Source of the DNA: CAYJDR01 sp964368965
GTDB taxonomy: Bacteria > Chrysiogenota > Deferribacteres > Deferribacterales > Mucispirillaceae
Length of the DNA: 64,000 nucleotides
Direction: 5' to 3'
Assembly (NCBI GenBank): GCA_964368965.1
Contig: CAYJDR010000001.1
Location: 92,010-156,009 of the forward strand
In this document: piece after piece, positions 26,863 through 36,268 of the stretch
Layout of the letters: each line of letters starts with the position of its first letter
How positions within the stretch are numbered: position 1 is the first letter of the stretch
The notes under the pieces: model-generated
Told to the model about the DNA's origin: nothing
What the model saw: only the letters and a program-made list of their open reading frames with translations
The model's database searches: none
Position numbers and translations under genes: made by a program

Positions 26863-27098
26863 ATAACTTTAAAAATTTTGAAAAAGATTTAAAACGTTTA
26901 GAAGAGATCGTAAGCAAGTTAGAGAATGATGAATGCTCACTTGATGACTCAATAAAACTTTTTAAAGAAGGCATAAAACTTTCTGGCGATTGCAGAAAAA
27001 CATTACTGAATGCGGAACAATCTATCAACGAGGTATTATCGGTTGACAGTGACGGCGAAGTATCAACACAAACATTTGATGCAGGCGATGATGACTAG
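26844..27098 (+). CDS. xseB: exodeoxyribonuclease VII small subunit
   Basis: An 84-residue helical hairpin with the family core FEKDLKRLEEIVSKLEN (about 11-27) followed by DECSLDDSIKLFKEG. Partner of XseA, which is encoded 18 kb upstream on the same strand. It opens the classic xseB-ispA-dxs-tlyA block. The ATG lies inside the end of bcp. Confidence 0.94.
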   Translation: MPTSKVNNFKNFEKDLKRLEEIVSKLENDECSLDDSIKLFKEGIKLSGDCRKTLLNAEQSINEVLSVDSDGEVSTQTFDAGDDD

Positions 27099-27987
27099 TT
27101 TAAATGAATTGCTAGAACAATATGCAAAGCTTACAGATGATTGGCTTAACGCTAATCTAACAGAGTATAACTCATATACTGCTAAACTTACAGAAGGTAT
27201 GCGTTATAGTGTTTTATCTGGTGGTAAGCGGATTAGGCCAGCGTTAATGTTTGCATCTGCGAGTGTGTTTTTTGATGATATCGAAAGTGTTATTCCTTTT
27301 GCTGGTTCTATTGAAGTGTTGCACGCATATTCACTTATTCACGATGATTTGCCAGCAATGGACGATGATGACTTACGCCGTGGCAAGCCAACAAATCACA
27401 TAAAATACGGCTATGCAGAAGCTATCTTAGCTGGTGATGCATTGCTTACAAAGGCTTTTGAGTTTATTTCTGATAGAGCATTTACACCTGACTTATGTGA
27501 TAAAGTTCGCCTAGATGCTGTTAATTTACTTTCAATAGCTGCTGGTGATAAAGGCATGGTCGCAGGGCAATATCTTGATATTATCTCAGATGATGGTGCT
27601 TCAAACCTTGAAGAGCTTGAATTTATACACTTACACAAAACAGCAGCACTTATTAAATATTCGTCGAGTATGGGTGCAGTGCTTGCAAATAAACGTGGTA
27701 GTGAAGACTATGACCGTTTAATGAAGTATGGTGAAAATATCGGCTTAGCATTTCAAATAGCTGATGATATATTAGATATAACTTCTACTGAAGAAGTGCT
27801 TGGTAAAAAAATCGGTAGTGATGAAGCAAACAGCAAAATCACATATCCTGTAATATATGGCGTCGATAAATCGAAAACCATCGCACAACAACTAGTTGAT
27901 GAAGCTGTCGAACTTGTTCAAGTTTATGGTGAGAAGTCGAACACTCTTGTTGATATAGCGAACATGGTTATTGAGAGGAAATCATAG
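27091..27987 (+). CDS. ispA: geranyl/farnesyl diphosphate synthase
   Basis: Chain-elongating prenyltransferase making farnesyl diphosphate from IPP and DMAPP. About 298 residues. Both aspartate-rich metal motifs are present, HDDLPAMDDDDLRRGK (about 85-100) and QIADDILDIT (about 222), along with GGKRIRP. Paired ATGs at 27088 and 27091 sit behind GCAGG. I prefer 27091 on spacing. Longer in-frame starts lie deep inside xseB. Confidence 0.95.
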   Translation: MTSLNELLEQYAKLTDDWLNANLTEYNSYTAKLTEGMRYSVLSGGKRIRPALMFASASVFFDDIESVIPFAGSIEVLHAYSLIHDDLPAMDDDDLRRGKPTNHIKYGYAEAILAGDALLTKAFEFISDRAFTPDLCDKVRLDAVNLLSIAAGDKGMVAGQYLDIISDDGASNLEELEFIHLHKTAALIKYSSSMGAVLANKRGSEDYDRLMKYGENIGLAFQIADDILDITSTEEVLGKKIGSDEANSKITYPVIYGVDKSKTIAQQLVDEAVELVQVYGEKSNTLVDIANMVIERKS

Positions 27988-29864
27988 AGGATATTAAAGA
28001 AACAGGGCTTTTATATACACGTAAATTTCCTGAAGATTTAAAAAACTTGAGCTATAATGAGCTAGACAAATTAGCCGAAGAACTTAGAGAGCTAATACTT
28101 GATGTAGTATCTAAGAACGGTGGACATCTTGCTCCTAATCTTGGTGTGGTTGAATTAACGATAGCACTCATGCGTGCACTTGATTTAGAAAAGGACAGCA
28201 TAATATGGGACGTTGGGCACCAAAGCTACACATACAAAATTCTCACAGATCGGCTCCATAAAATCTATTCACTACGCCAATTTGGTGGCATAAGTGGGTT
28301 CACTAAACCGTCTGAAAGCCCGTATGATAAAAGTATATCTGGCCATACGAGCACGTCTATATCCGTCGCTATGGGCATACATGCTACGAACAGTTATAAA
28401 GAGAATAAGCAGAAAGTTGTTGCAGTAATTGGTGATGGTGCAATGGGTGGCGGGCAAGCGTTTGAAGCTCTTAACAACCTATGTAACTTAGAAAACAAAA
28501 ATATAATGGTTATCTTAAATGATAACGAAATGTCAATAAGTAAAAATACTGGTGGTATCGCTACGTATTTATCTAAAATTATCAACGGGCAATTAGCCAC
28601 TACAATAAAAAAAGATATCCAAAATATTATTGAAGATGCTCCACTTGGAGATAAAGTCATCAGCTTTGCAAAGAGGATTGAAAGCTCTGTTGTTGGTTTT
28701 GTTTCACCTGGCTTAATATTTGAAAACTTAGGCATAAAATATATCGGGCCAATTGACGGCCATAAGATAAAAGATGTAGAAAAAGCAATAAATAATGGCT
28801 TCTTACAAAATATGCCTGTGCTTGTGCATGTGGTTACAACTAAGGGCAAAGGTTATGAAGCTGCCGAATGTGAGCCTGATAGGTTCCATGGTGTTAGTGC
28901 TTTTGATGTTGAATCTGGTAAGGCGCCTAGTAGCAAGAAAATATCTTGGACAAACTTATTTGGTAACAAACTTGTTGAATTAGCAAACATAGATGAACGT
29001 GTCGTTGCAATCACGGCAGCTATGACAGACGGCACAGGTTTGAAAGCATTTTCTGAAAAATATCCTGATAAATTTCACGATGTAGGCATAGCAGAACAAC
29101 ATGCCACAGCTTTTGCTGCGGGGCTTGCCTTAGGTGGTTATCGTCCATATTTTGCTGTTTATTCGACATTCCTACAGCGTGCTTACGACCAACTTATACA
29201 TGATGTAGCAATAGATTGCCTACCTGTCACTTTCTGTATAGATAGGGGTGGTTTAGTTGGTGCTGACGGTGCTACACATCATGGTGCTTTTGATATATCG
29301 TTGTTAAATGCTATACCTAACATGGGAATATTTTTGCCGAAAGATGATTACGAGTTCAACGCTATGATGGATTTATCACTTGAGTGTGACTTCCCTGTAG
29401 CGATCAGGTATCCAAGAGGCGACGTTCAAACTTATCCATTTGAGAAAAAGGAAGTTGAACTCGGCATGATTGAAGCAATCTGTAGTGGCGATGATGTGTT
29501 AATAGTTTCTACTGGGCATATTTTTGAAGAGTCATATAAACTATATAATTTACTGATTGAAAATAACACAAGTACTTCATTAATCAATTTAAGGTTCTTA
29601 AAGCCTTTTTCAGATAATGCATTGGATGAGCTTGTAAACTCAGCACGTGGCAAGAAGCTAATTGTAACTATGGAAGATGGTTCAATTAGGGGCGGTGCTG
29701 GCGAAACTGTTGTTAATAAACTAGTTGATAATGGCGTGTATGTGCCAGTTATGAAGGTTGGTTTGCCTGATGCATTCGTTCAACACGGTACAGTTAGCGA
29801 ATTGCGTAATTTTTTAGGCATAGATGCTCAGTCTGTGTTTGAGGAAATCTGCAAACGACTATGA
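27984..29864 (+). CDS. dxs: 1-deoxy-D-xylulose-5-phosphate synthase
   Basis: First enzyme of the non-mevalonate isoprenoid pathway, using TPP to join pyruvate and glyceraldehyde-3-phosphate. Motifs: GGHLAPNLGVVEL, SGHTSTS, the TPP motif GDGAMGGGQAFEALN with its asparagine in ILNDNEMSIS, and GIAEQHATAFAAGLA in the pyrimidine domain. The only standard start in frame (TTG, 28047) cuts off the conserved N-terminal segment FPEDLKNLSYNEL and has a poor binding site. The frame is open back to 27975, and an ATA at 27984 sits behind GAGAGGAA and overlaps the ispA stop. I therefore place the start there, giving 626 residues, but it is uncertain. Confidence 0.93.
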   Translation: MEDIKETGLLYTRKFPEDLKNLSYNELDKLAEELRELILDVVSKNGGHLAPNLGVVELTIALMRALDLEKDSIIWDVGHQSYTYKILTDRLHKIYSLRQFGGISGFTKPSESPYDKSISGHTSTSISVAMGIHATNSYKENKQKVVAVIGDGAMGGGQAFEALNNLCNLENKNIMVILNDNEMSISKNTGGIATYLSKIINGQLATTIKKDIQNIIEDAPLGDKVISFAKRIESSVVGFVSPGLIFENLGIKYIGPIDGHKIKDVEKAINNGFLQNMPVLVHVVTTKGKGYEAAECEPDRFHGVSAFDVESGKAPSSKKISWTNLFGNKLVELANIDERVVAITAAMTDGTGLKAFSEKYPDKFHDVGIAEQHATAFAAGLALGGYRPYFAVYSTFLQRAYDQLIHDVAIDCLPVTFCIDRGGLVGADGATHHGAFDISLLNAIPNMGIFLPKDDYEFNAMMDLSLECDFPVAIRYPRGDVQTYPFEKKEVELGMIEAICSGDDVLIVSTGHIFEESYKLYNLLIENNTSTSLINLRFLKPFSDNALDELVNSARGKKLIVTMEDGSIRGGAGETVVNKLVDNGVYVPVMKVGLPDAFVQHGTVSELRNFLGIDAQSVFEEICKRL

Positions 29865-30643
29865 AAAAAGATCGCATAGATAACTTGCTTGTAGAAAGAG
29901 GACTTGCCGTTGATATTAATGAAGCAAGGCGTTTTATCATGGCTGGACTTGCCATAGCAGATGATAAGCGAATAGACAAAGCTGGTGATAAAGTAGAAGT
30001 CACAGCAGATGTACGTTTAAAAAAACGTACAGAATTTGCTAGTCGTGGTGGTTACAAACTTCAAAAAGCTGTTCAACTATTTAAACTAGACATGACAGAC
30101 GCAACAGTTATGGATATAGGTTCATCAACAGGTGGCTTTACCGATATTTCCTTGCGTGCGGGTGCAAAGCTAGTTTATGCGATAGATGTTGGCTATAACT
30201 TGCTGCTTGATAGGCTTAGGCGTGATGAGCGAGTTAAGTTGTTTGAAAGCACCAATTTTCGTACAATAGATTTCGACATAATAGGCGAACAAGTTGATTA
30301 TATCGTGACTGATGTTTCTTTTATATCATTAACGCAAATCATTCCATCTACAATACAATTTATGCGAAACGGTAGTAAGTTTGTTGCACTCATTAAACCC
30401 CAGTTTGAAGCTGAACGTGGTGAAATTGAGGAAGGCGGAATAGTGCATGATAAATCAGTACATTTACGTGTAAGCCTTGATATTGCTGAGTTTGCCGCAG
30501 AATATGGCTATAAACTAAATGGGTTTACAACATCACCGATAACTGGTGCAAAAGGTAATGTTGAATATTTAGCGTATTTCATGTATACTGATGAAAAATT
30601 TGAGCAAGACTATAACCTAATCAGAGGTGAGTTTGATGACTAA
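29861..30643 (+). CDS. tlyA: TlyA family rRNA 2'-O-methyltransferase
   Basis: The 260 residues comprise an N-terminal S4 RNA-binding domain (about 5-65, DNLLVERGLAVDINEARR) and an FtsJ-like methyltransferase fold with the SAM-binding loop MDIGSSTGGFTD (about 83) and TDVSFISL (about 148). Family members methylate 16S and 23S rRNA riboses; older annotations call them hemolysin A. Overlaps dxs by 4 bases and nadK by 8. Confidence 0.94.
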   Translation: MKKDRIDNLLVERGLAVDINEARRFIMAGLAIADDKRIDKAGDKVEVTADVRLKKRTEFASRGGYKLQKAVQLFKLDMTDATVMDIGSSTGGFTDISLRAGAKLVYAIDVGYNLLLDRLRRDERVKLFESTNFRTIDFDIIGEQVDYIVTDVSFISLTQIIPSTIQFMRNGSKFVALIKPQFEAERGEIEEGGIVHDKSVHLRVSLDIAEFAAEYGYKLNGFTTSPITGAKGNVEYLAYFMYTDEKFEQDYNLIRGEFDD

Positions 30644-31496
30644 TGCAGCCATTATTGTAAAGTTTAAAGGCGATTTAAGTAGTGAAGTTATTAGAGTATT
30701 AAAAATACTTGATAAATATAATGTTATCCCGATGTTTGATGAGTGTACACTTGCACGCCTGACATTAGATAGAGATCTGAAACCATATACTATTTCAGAA
30801 ATGCGCAAAGAAGCCAACTTCGTAATAGTACTTGGTGGCGATGGCACATTGCTATATACTGCAAGGCTATTTCGCTTAATAAACATACCTATGCTAGCAT
30901 TTAACTTTGGCAGGCTTGGGTTTATTATGGAACTTGATATTTCTATGGTTGAAGAAACAATCAGAGATTTTATGAACGATAAACTCATGTTCAGTAGGCG
31001 TATGAAACTCTCTAGTGAAATTAGAAAAATTGGTGGCTCGGTAGAGTTCGAAGAGGAAGTATTAAACGAAATTGTTATAAATAAAGGTGCACCATCACGT
31101 ATGTTGGAGCTCAGCATATATATTGATGATAACCTTGTGTCAAAATATCGCTCAGATGGTATTATTGTTTCGACACCGACTGGCTCAACGGGTTATACGA
31201 TATCTGCTGGTGGCCCTATTGTTCATCCTGATATGGATACTATAATTTTATCACCAATATGCCCACATGCGCTTAATATGCGCCCGATCGTTGTGCCTCA
31301 AACAAGCAAAATCGAGATTAAGATCGAAAGTTTGAATACAGAAGCGTTTATTACATTTGATGGACAAATTGTTAAACCTATTGATAGCACTTATGTTGTG
31401 CGCATCGAGAAGTCGCTAGCATATGCGCTTATTGCTGGTGCAAAAGATAGAAATTATTATAATATACTACGTGATAAACTAGGCTGGGGAGGCTAG
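30636..31496 (+). CDS. nadK: NAD kinase
   Basis: Phosphorylates NAD to NADP. About 286 residues from the ATG at 30636, behind AGAGGTGAG; the GTG at 30627 overlaps that site. Family motifs: LGGDGTLLYTARL (about 67), NFGRLGFI and TPTGSTGYTISAGGP (about 183). It lies between tlyA and recN, where Bacillus has the arginine repressor gene. Confidence 0.95.
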   Translation: MTNAAIIVKFKGDLSSEVIRVLKILDKYNVIPMFDECTLARLTLDRDLKPYTISEMRKEANFVIVLGGDGTLLYTARLFRLINIPMLAFNFGRLGFIMELDISMVEETIRDFMNDKLMFSRRMKLSSEIRKIGGSVEFEEEVLNEIVINKGAPSRMLELSIYIDDNLVSKYRSDGIIVSTPTGSTGYTISAGGPIVHPDMDTIILSPICPHALNMRPIVVPQTSKIEIKIESLNTEAFITFDGQIVKPIDSTYVVRIEKSLAYALIAGAKDRNYYNILRDKLGWGG

Positions 31497-31498
31497 TA

Positions 31499-33142
31499 GT
31501 GTTAACATATATCGCAGTTAAAAACCTTACAGTTATAGAGTCTGCAAGTTTAGAGTTTAGCAACGGGCTAAACGTTATCACAGGTGAAACAGGCGCTGGT
31601 AAGTCTGTGCTTGTTGGTGCGTTGAAGTTCTTAATGGGTGATAGGCTCAATAGGGCAGTATTGCGTGACCCATCTCAAAAACTATTTGTTGAAGGTATAT
31701 TTGCTGACACAAGCAAACTTCCTAGCGAACTTATCGAACAATATGAAATAGAAGATGAACTCATATTATCAAGAGAATGTGATGACTCTGGTAAAAATAA
31801 AGTATATATCAATGGGCGTGTTGCGCCAGTAAATAAACTGCGTGAATTTTCCGAATACTTAATAGATATCCACGGACAACACGAACACCAAGTTCTTTTT
31901 GACCCTGCAAAACATTTAACATTTCTTGATTATTTTATTGATAAATCTGTTTTGTCTACTTATGCAACAGCATATAGCAACTATGCAACAAAGTATAGTG
32001 AGCTAGCAAAGATGAAAGAACAAATCTCAGAAACTAGCAAGTTGAAAGAAATGTACGAATTCCAACTTGAAGAGATAAACTCGCTTGATATTAACCTAGA
32101 GTTTGATAGTGTTATTGATGATAAAATTGATTTCTTATCAAATATTGAAAAGATTAAAGAAGCAACAGCACAGTGCATTGATATGCTTGAAGAGGGCGAA
32201 ATATCTGCACTTTCACTCGTTGGCCGTGCAGAGCGTGCTATTAGTGGCGTTGCTAAAACTGCTACCGAGCTTGAGAAAGCATCTGAGAGCCTTGCTGCTG
32301 CTGAAAGCTATATAAAAGACGCTGTATCATACATCAGCAGCGTGTTTGATAACCAACTATCAAACCCTAATGAGCTAAATGACTTGATAGATAGAAAATA
32401 TAAACTCGTAAACATCATGAAAAAGTACGGCACAACGCTAGAAGATGTGCTAAAGTATAGAGATGAAATTGATGAGAATTTGAATAATGTATCGTTCTCG
32501 AATGAGAAATTAGCAAAGTTAGAGCAAGATGTGAAATCGCTCGAAGATATCGCTATTAAGCAAGCTGATAATCTAAATGCTATCCGCATGGAGAAATCGC
32601 TTGAGATATCAAACAAAGTTGTTACTATCTTGAAAGATTTAGAATTGCCTCAAAGTAGGTTTGAAGTAAGGTTTAAAAATGCTGGTAAATTAGATAGTCA
32701 TGGTGGTGTTAGTGCAGAGTTTTTCATATCTACTAACGCTGGGTTTGATCTTGGTCCTTTATCGACGGTGGCATCTGGTGGCGAAGTGTCACGTGTGATG
32801 TTAGCGCTTAAAGAAGTATTTGCCGATGCTGACTGCATTGATACATTACTATTTGATGAAATAGATACAGGCATCAGTGGTAAAGCTGCAAAAAGTGTAG
32901 CAGAAAAACTTGATACATTGAGTAATTCAAAGCAAATAATTGTTATCACTCATTTGCCTGTTGTTGCAGCTAAGGGTGATTGTCACTTTCATATCACAAA
33001 AGGTGAGCAAGAAGGAGTGTCAAAAACAACTATTTGCAAAATTGATGAAATAGATAGAAAAAACGTAATCGCAACAATGATATCTGGTGAAGTTACACCA
33101 GCATCACTTGACCAAGCGAATGAATTAATGATGGAGCGTTAA
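31499..33142 (+). CDS. recN: DNA repair protein RecN
   Basis: SMC-like ATPase for double-strand break repair. The 547 residues have Walker A GETGAGKS (about 29), IDIHGQHEHQ, a central coiled coil (about 160-370), the ABC signature VASGGEVSRVMLALK (about 423) and Walker B LLFDEIDTGISG. The start is a GTG two bases after the nadK stop, with GGGGAGG upstream. In many bacteria recN is LexA-controlled, but no separate promoter or LexA-like box is visible here. Confidence 0.95.
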   Translation: MLTYIAVKNLTVIESASLEFSNGLNVITGETGAGKSVLVGALKFLMGDRLNRAVLRDPSQKLFVEGIFADTSKLPSELIEQYEIEDELILSRECDDSGKNKVYINGRVAPVNKLREFSEYLIDIHGQHEHQVLFDPAKHLTFLDYFIDKSVLSTYATAYSNYATKYSELAKMKEQISETSKLKEMYEFQLEEINSLDINLEFDSVIDDKIDFLSNIEKIKEATAQCIDMLEEGEISALSLVGRAERAISGVAKTATELEKASESLAAAESYIKDAVSYISSVFDNQLSNPNELNDLIDRKYKLVNIMKKYGTTLEDVLKYRDEIDENLNNVSFSNEKLAKLEQDVKSLEDIAIKQADNLNAIRMEKSLEISNKVVTILKDLELPQSRFEVRFKNAGKLDSHGGVSAEFFISTNAGFDLGPLSTVASGGEVSRVMLALKEVFADADCIDTLLFDEIDTGISGKAAKSVAEKLDTLSNSKQIIVITHLPVVAAKGDCHFHITKGEQEGVSKTTICKIDEIDRKNVIATMISGEVTPASLDQANELMMER

Positions 33143-33148
33143 ACAATA

Positions 33149-33799
33149 ATGGATAGTATCTCAGCATTTATAGATAGTTTATTACACTTAGCAAGTGAAG
33201 CAATAGCATGGGTAGTTAGCACAATAGGGCGATTAGGCTATATGGGAATTATATTGCTAATGGGTCTTGAGAGCTCGTTTGTTCCATTCCCTAGTGAAGT
33301 TGTTGTGCCGCCAGGTGGGTACTTAGCATCTCAAGGTGAGATGAATTTATTTTTAGTTATCATGGCTGGTATTATCGGCTCTATTTTAGGCTCATTGTTG
33401 AACTATTGGATAGCTGCAAGGTTTGGGCGTACGTTTTTATTGAAGTATTCTAAATATTTTTTCTTAAACGAAGAAAAGTTTGCAAAGTTTGAAACTTTTT
33501 TCAATACACACGGCGAGATTACAACCTTTGTAGGCAGGCTTATACCTGGTGTTAGGCAGTATATTTCATTTCCAGCTGGCTTAGTGCGCATGAACTTAAC
33601 AAAGTTCATATTCTACACCACATTAGGCGCAGGGATATGGGTTACTGTGCTTGCTTATGTTGGTTATATCGTTGGAAATAACATAGATTTAGTTAAAGCA
33701 AATGTTAAAACAATAACAGTTTATTTAGTCCCAATGCTTTTTTTACTTGTATTTTCGTATATTTTTTTATATAAAAGGAAAAGAGCAAAAGGTAATTAA
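33149..33799 (+). CDS. DedA family (VTT-domain) membrane protein
   Basis: A 216-residue membrane protein with four to five hydrophobic segments. The DedA signatures are ESSFVPFPSEVVVPPGGYLA (about 41-60), ARFGRTFLLKY and GRLIPGVRQYISFPAG (about 130-145). The family is linked to lipid scrambling or undecaprenyl-phosphate recycling and membrane-potential maintenance. The next gene begins immediately after the stop. Confidence 0.93.
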   Translation: MDSISAFIDSLLHLASEAIAWVVSTIGRLGYMGIILLMGLESSFVPFPSEVVVPPGGYLASQGEMNLFLVIMAGIIGSILGSLLNYWIAARFGRTFLLKYSKYFFLNEEKFAKFETFFNTHGEITTFVGRLIPGVRQYISFPAGLVRMNLTKFIFYTTLGAGIWVTVLAYVGYIVGNNIDLVKANVKTITVYLVPMLFLLVFSYIFLYKRKRAKGN

Positions 33800-34963
33800 A
33801 TGTTAAATAAATTAATAATCACATTAGCAATATTCTTTTCAATGCAAAGTTTTGCATTGGCAGAAGTATATACAGTAAAATCTGGCGATACATTATATGG
33901 CATGTTATCAAACAGGTACGCGCCTATTGATATCACATCTATATCTAACCAAATCAAAGCACAGTATTCTGATTTCATCTTAAAAGTCGGCATGAAGTAC
34001 CTTCTTGAAGACGATCGCATCACAATCAACGCATCTTACGATAGAGATATAATAATAACAACAGATGAACAAGGCATACCAACTGTTACAGTTGCTACTT
34101 ATGATGAACACGTTGTTACAGTCATGGTATCAGGTGAGATTGAGTACAGCCTTTTTGAATCTATATCAAAAACAGGCGAAACGGCTGAACTTGCTTCAAA
34201 AATCGCAACTATCTTCGAGTGGGAGATAGATTTCCTTAGAGATATACGTAAAGGTGATTCATATAACATATTGGTAGAAAAAAGATTTGTTAACAATAAA
34301 TATGCAGGATATGGCAAAGTAGTCGCAGCAGATTTTGTAAACCAAGGTAAAGTGCATAGAGCTATCTACTTTAATGAGGGCAAAAACAAAGGTTATTACT
34401 CGCCAGATGGAAAAGGGCTTGAGCGTGGTTTTTTGCGTGTACCTTTAAGCTATTCTCGTATTAGTTCAAGGTTTTCAAGTGCTAGGTTGCACCCTGTGTT
34501 AAACGAAGTAAGGCCTCACTATGGTGTTGATTATGCTGCACCGACAGGCACACCTATTATGGCGACTGCAGCTGGCGTTGTTGAAAAAAGGGCATATGAT
34601 AAAGCTAACGGCAACTATGTTGTTCTAAGGCACTCTAATGGTTATAGAACTTACTACCTCCACATGAGCAGGTTTAATAAAAGTGTTAAGAAAGGTGTTG
34701 AAATTGACCAAGGCCAAGTTGTTGGCTATGTTGGCTCTACAGGTTATTCAACTGGTCCGCACTTAGACTATAGGATCAAGAAAAATAACTCATGGATTAA
34801 CCCGTTAACGTTTGAGGCTACTCCAAAGAAGCTTACTGAAGAAGAACTAGTAGTATTCTTCGAACACTCTAATACTATTGAAAATTCGCTAGATAAAGCA
34901 TATTATATAATGAACGTACAAAACAATCTTGTGCCAACAAATTCACATTATTTAATGAATTAG
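33800..34963 (+). CDS. exported M23 peptidase with LysM domain
   Basis: The 387 residues start with a signal peptide (about 1-21), then a LysM peptidoglycan-binding motif (YTVKSGDTLYGML), a middle domain, and an M23 LytM/MepM-like domain (about 215-345). The zinc motif HYGVDYAAPTGTP (H-x3-D) and the later YYLHMSRF are present. The final motif reads GPHLDYRI where most enzymes have HxH, so one zinc-ligand position holds aspartate. It could be a cell-wall endopeptidase with an altered site or a catalytically dead regulator. Its 3' end overlaps the convergent ntrC-like gene by four bases. Confidence 0.9.
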   Translation: MLNKLIITLAIFFSMQSFALAEVYTVKSGDTLYGMLSNRYAPIDITSISNQIKAQYSDFILKVGMKYLLEDDRITINASYDRDIIITTDEQGIPTVTVATYDEHVVTVMVSGEIEYSLFESISKTGETAELASKIATIFEWEIDFLRDIRKGDSYNILVEKRFVNNKYAGYGKVVAADFVNQGKVHRAIYFNEGKNKGYYSPDGKGLERGFLRVPLSYSRISSRFSSARLHPVLNEVRPHYGVDYAAPTGTPIMATAAGVVEKRAYDKANGNYVVLRHSNGYRTYYLHMSRFNKSVKKGVEIDQGQVVGYVGSTGYSTGPHLDYRIKKNNSWINPLTFEATPKKLTEEELVVFFEHSNTIENSLDKAYYIMNVQNNLVPTNSHYLMN

Positions 34964-36264
34964 TCAATTATTCCATATTGTTCGATTTTATAGTATAACG
35001 CACGCCTTGATATTCCGAGCGCTTTTGCGGCATTAGTTTTGTTATTGCCTGCTTGTTTTAGTGCGTTTACTATTGCTTCTTTTTCATTACTTTTCAAATT
35101 GAGTTCATCTTGTTTCTTTTCAGTTAAACTTGGCAGTGTGTTTGCGGTTAGTTTGTTATCAGTTGATAATATAATGCTACGCTCTACAATGTTTTCAAGT
35201 TCCCTGATATTGCCAGGAAATCCATAGTTTTTAAGCGTGTTGATGTATTCTTGAGTGGCACTTGTTATGTTTTTGCCAAATCCAACAGCATATTTCTCGA
35301 TAAAGTGGTTTATGAGTGGCTCAATATCTCTTAAACGCTCTCTAAGCGGTGGAATAGTGATAGGGAATACACTCAGTCGGAAAAACAAATCTTGGCGAAA
35401 TTCACCTGTTTCAGACATGCTTTTTATATCTTTATTAGTTGCAGCAATTATGCGTACATTTGTTTTGATTGATTTATTTGAGCCGACAGGTTCAAATATT
35501 TTTTCTTGCAACACTCTAAGTAGTTTTGTTTGTGTTGATAGTGGTATCTCTCCAAGTTCATCTAAAAATATAGTGCCGTTATTTGCTTGCTCAAACCTAC
35601 CAACACGAGTCGCTGTTGCACCAGTAAAAGCACCTTTAATATGCCCAAATAATTCGCTTTCTATTAAATTATCATTCAGTGCGGCACAGTTCACAGGCAC
35701 AAATGGCATGTTCGCCCTAGGTGAGTTATCATGGATAGATTTTGCAATAAGCTCTTTACCTGTGCCACTTTCACCAAGTATTAATACAGTCGCATCAGTA
35801 GGGGCTACCATTGATAATAACTTAATCACTTCTGCCATATTGCTATCTGAATAGACGCCGTTGAATTTATAACTAATATCACTCGAAATATTTTCAACGT
35901 CACTAGGATTTGTTAGTAATCGTTCGACAGAATCTAGTAATTCTTCAATATCTACAGGCTTTACAAGAAAGTCGGTAGCGCCTAGTTTCATTGCGGATAC
36001 TGCTGTTTTTACATCTGTATTCGCCGTTATCATTATGATAGGGGTGTTGATACCTTGAGCTCTTAATCGTTGTAATAGCGTCAATCCATCCATGATTTGC
36101 ATAGTTATATCAAGTAGTATCAAATCTGGGTTAATCTTTTCTAAAAGCTGTTCAACTTCAATACCGTCAGTTGCCTCAAAGCACTCAAATTCATTATCTT
36201 CAAGGTGTAGGCGCAACATTAAGCGATGGTTTGCTTCATCGTCAACAATTAAAATCTTTCTCAT
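34960..36264 (-). CDS. sigma-54-dependent response regulator, NtrC family
   Basis: A 434-residue protein with three domains. The receiver (1-120) has the phosphorylatable aspartate in LILLDIT near residue 52. The AAA+ domain (about 140-370) has GESGTGKE and the sigma-54 contact motif GAFTGA. A Fis-type helix-turn-helix at the C-terminus has NAAKALGISRRALYYKI. It starts four bases after the histidine kinase stop, so the two form a pair. It activates sigma-54 promoters; the targets are unknown. Confidence 0.95.
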   Translation of the reverse strand: MRKILIVDDEANHRLMLRLHLEDNEFECFEATDGIEVEQLLEKINPDLILLDITMQIMDGLTLLQRLRAQGINTPIIMITANTDVKTAVSAMKLGATDFLVKPVDIEELLDSVERLLTNPSDVENISSDISYKFNGVYSDSNMAEVIKLLSMVAPTDATVLILGESGTGKELIAKSIHDNSPRANMPFVPVNCAALNDNLIESELFGHIKGAFTGATATRVGRFEQANNGTIFLDELGEIPLSTQTKLLRVLQEKIFEPVGSNKSIKTNVRIIAATNKDIKSMSETGEFRQDLFFRLSVFPITIPPLRERLRDIEPLINHFIEKYAVGFGKNITSATQEYINTLKNYGFPGNIRELENIVERSIILSTDNKLTANTLPSLTEKKQDELNLKSNEKEAIVNALKQAGNNKTNAAKALGISRRALYYKIEQYGIID

Positions 36265-36268
36265 AAAT

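Noticed and set aside
28047..29864. Frameshift at the start of dxs as the reason for the missing start
   Set aside because: The reading frame is continuous upstream through the conserved segment and there is no long homopolymer there. A non-standard or misread start codon explains it better.
35255..35854. 199-residue open frame opposite the NtrC-type regulator
   Set aside because: Antisense shadow of the AAA+ domain; no ribosome binding site or recognisable domain.
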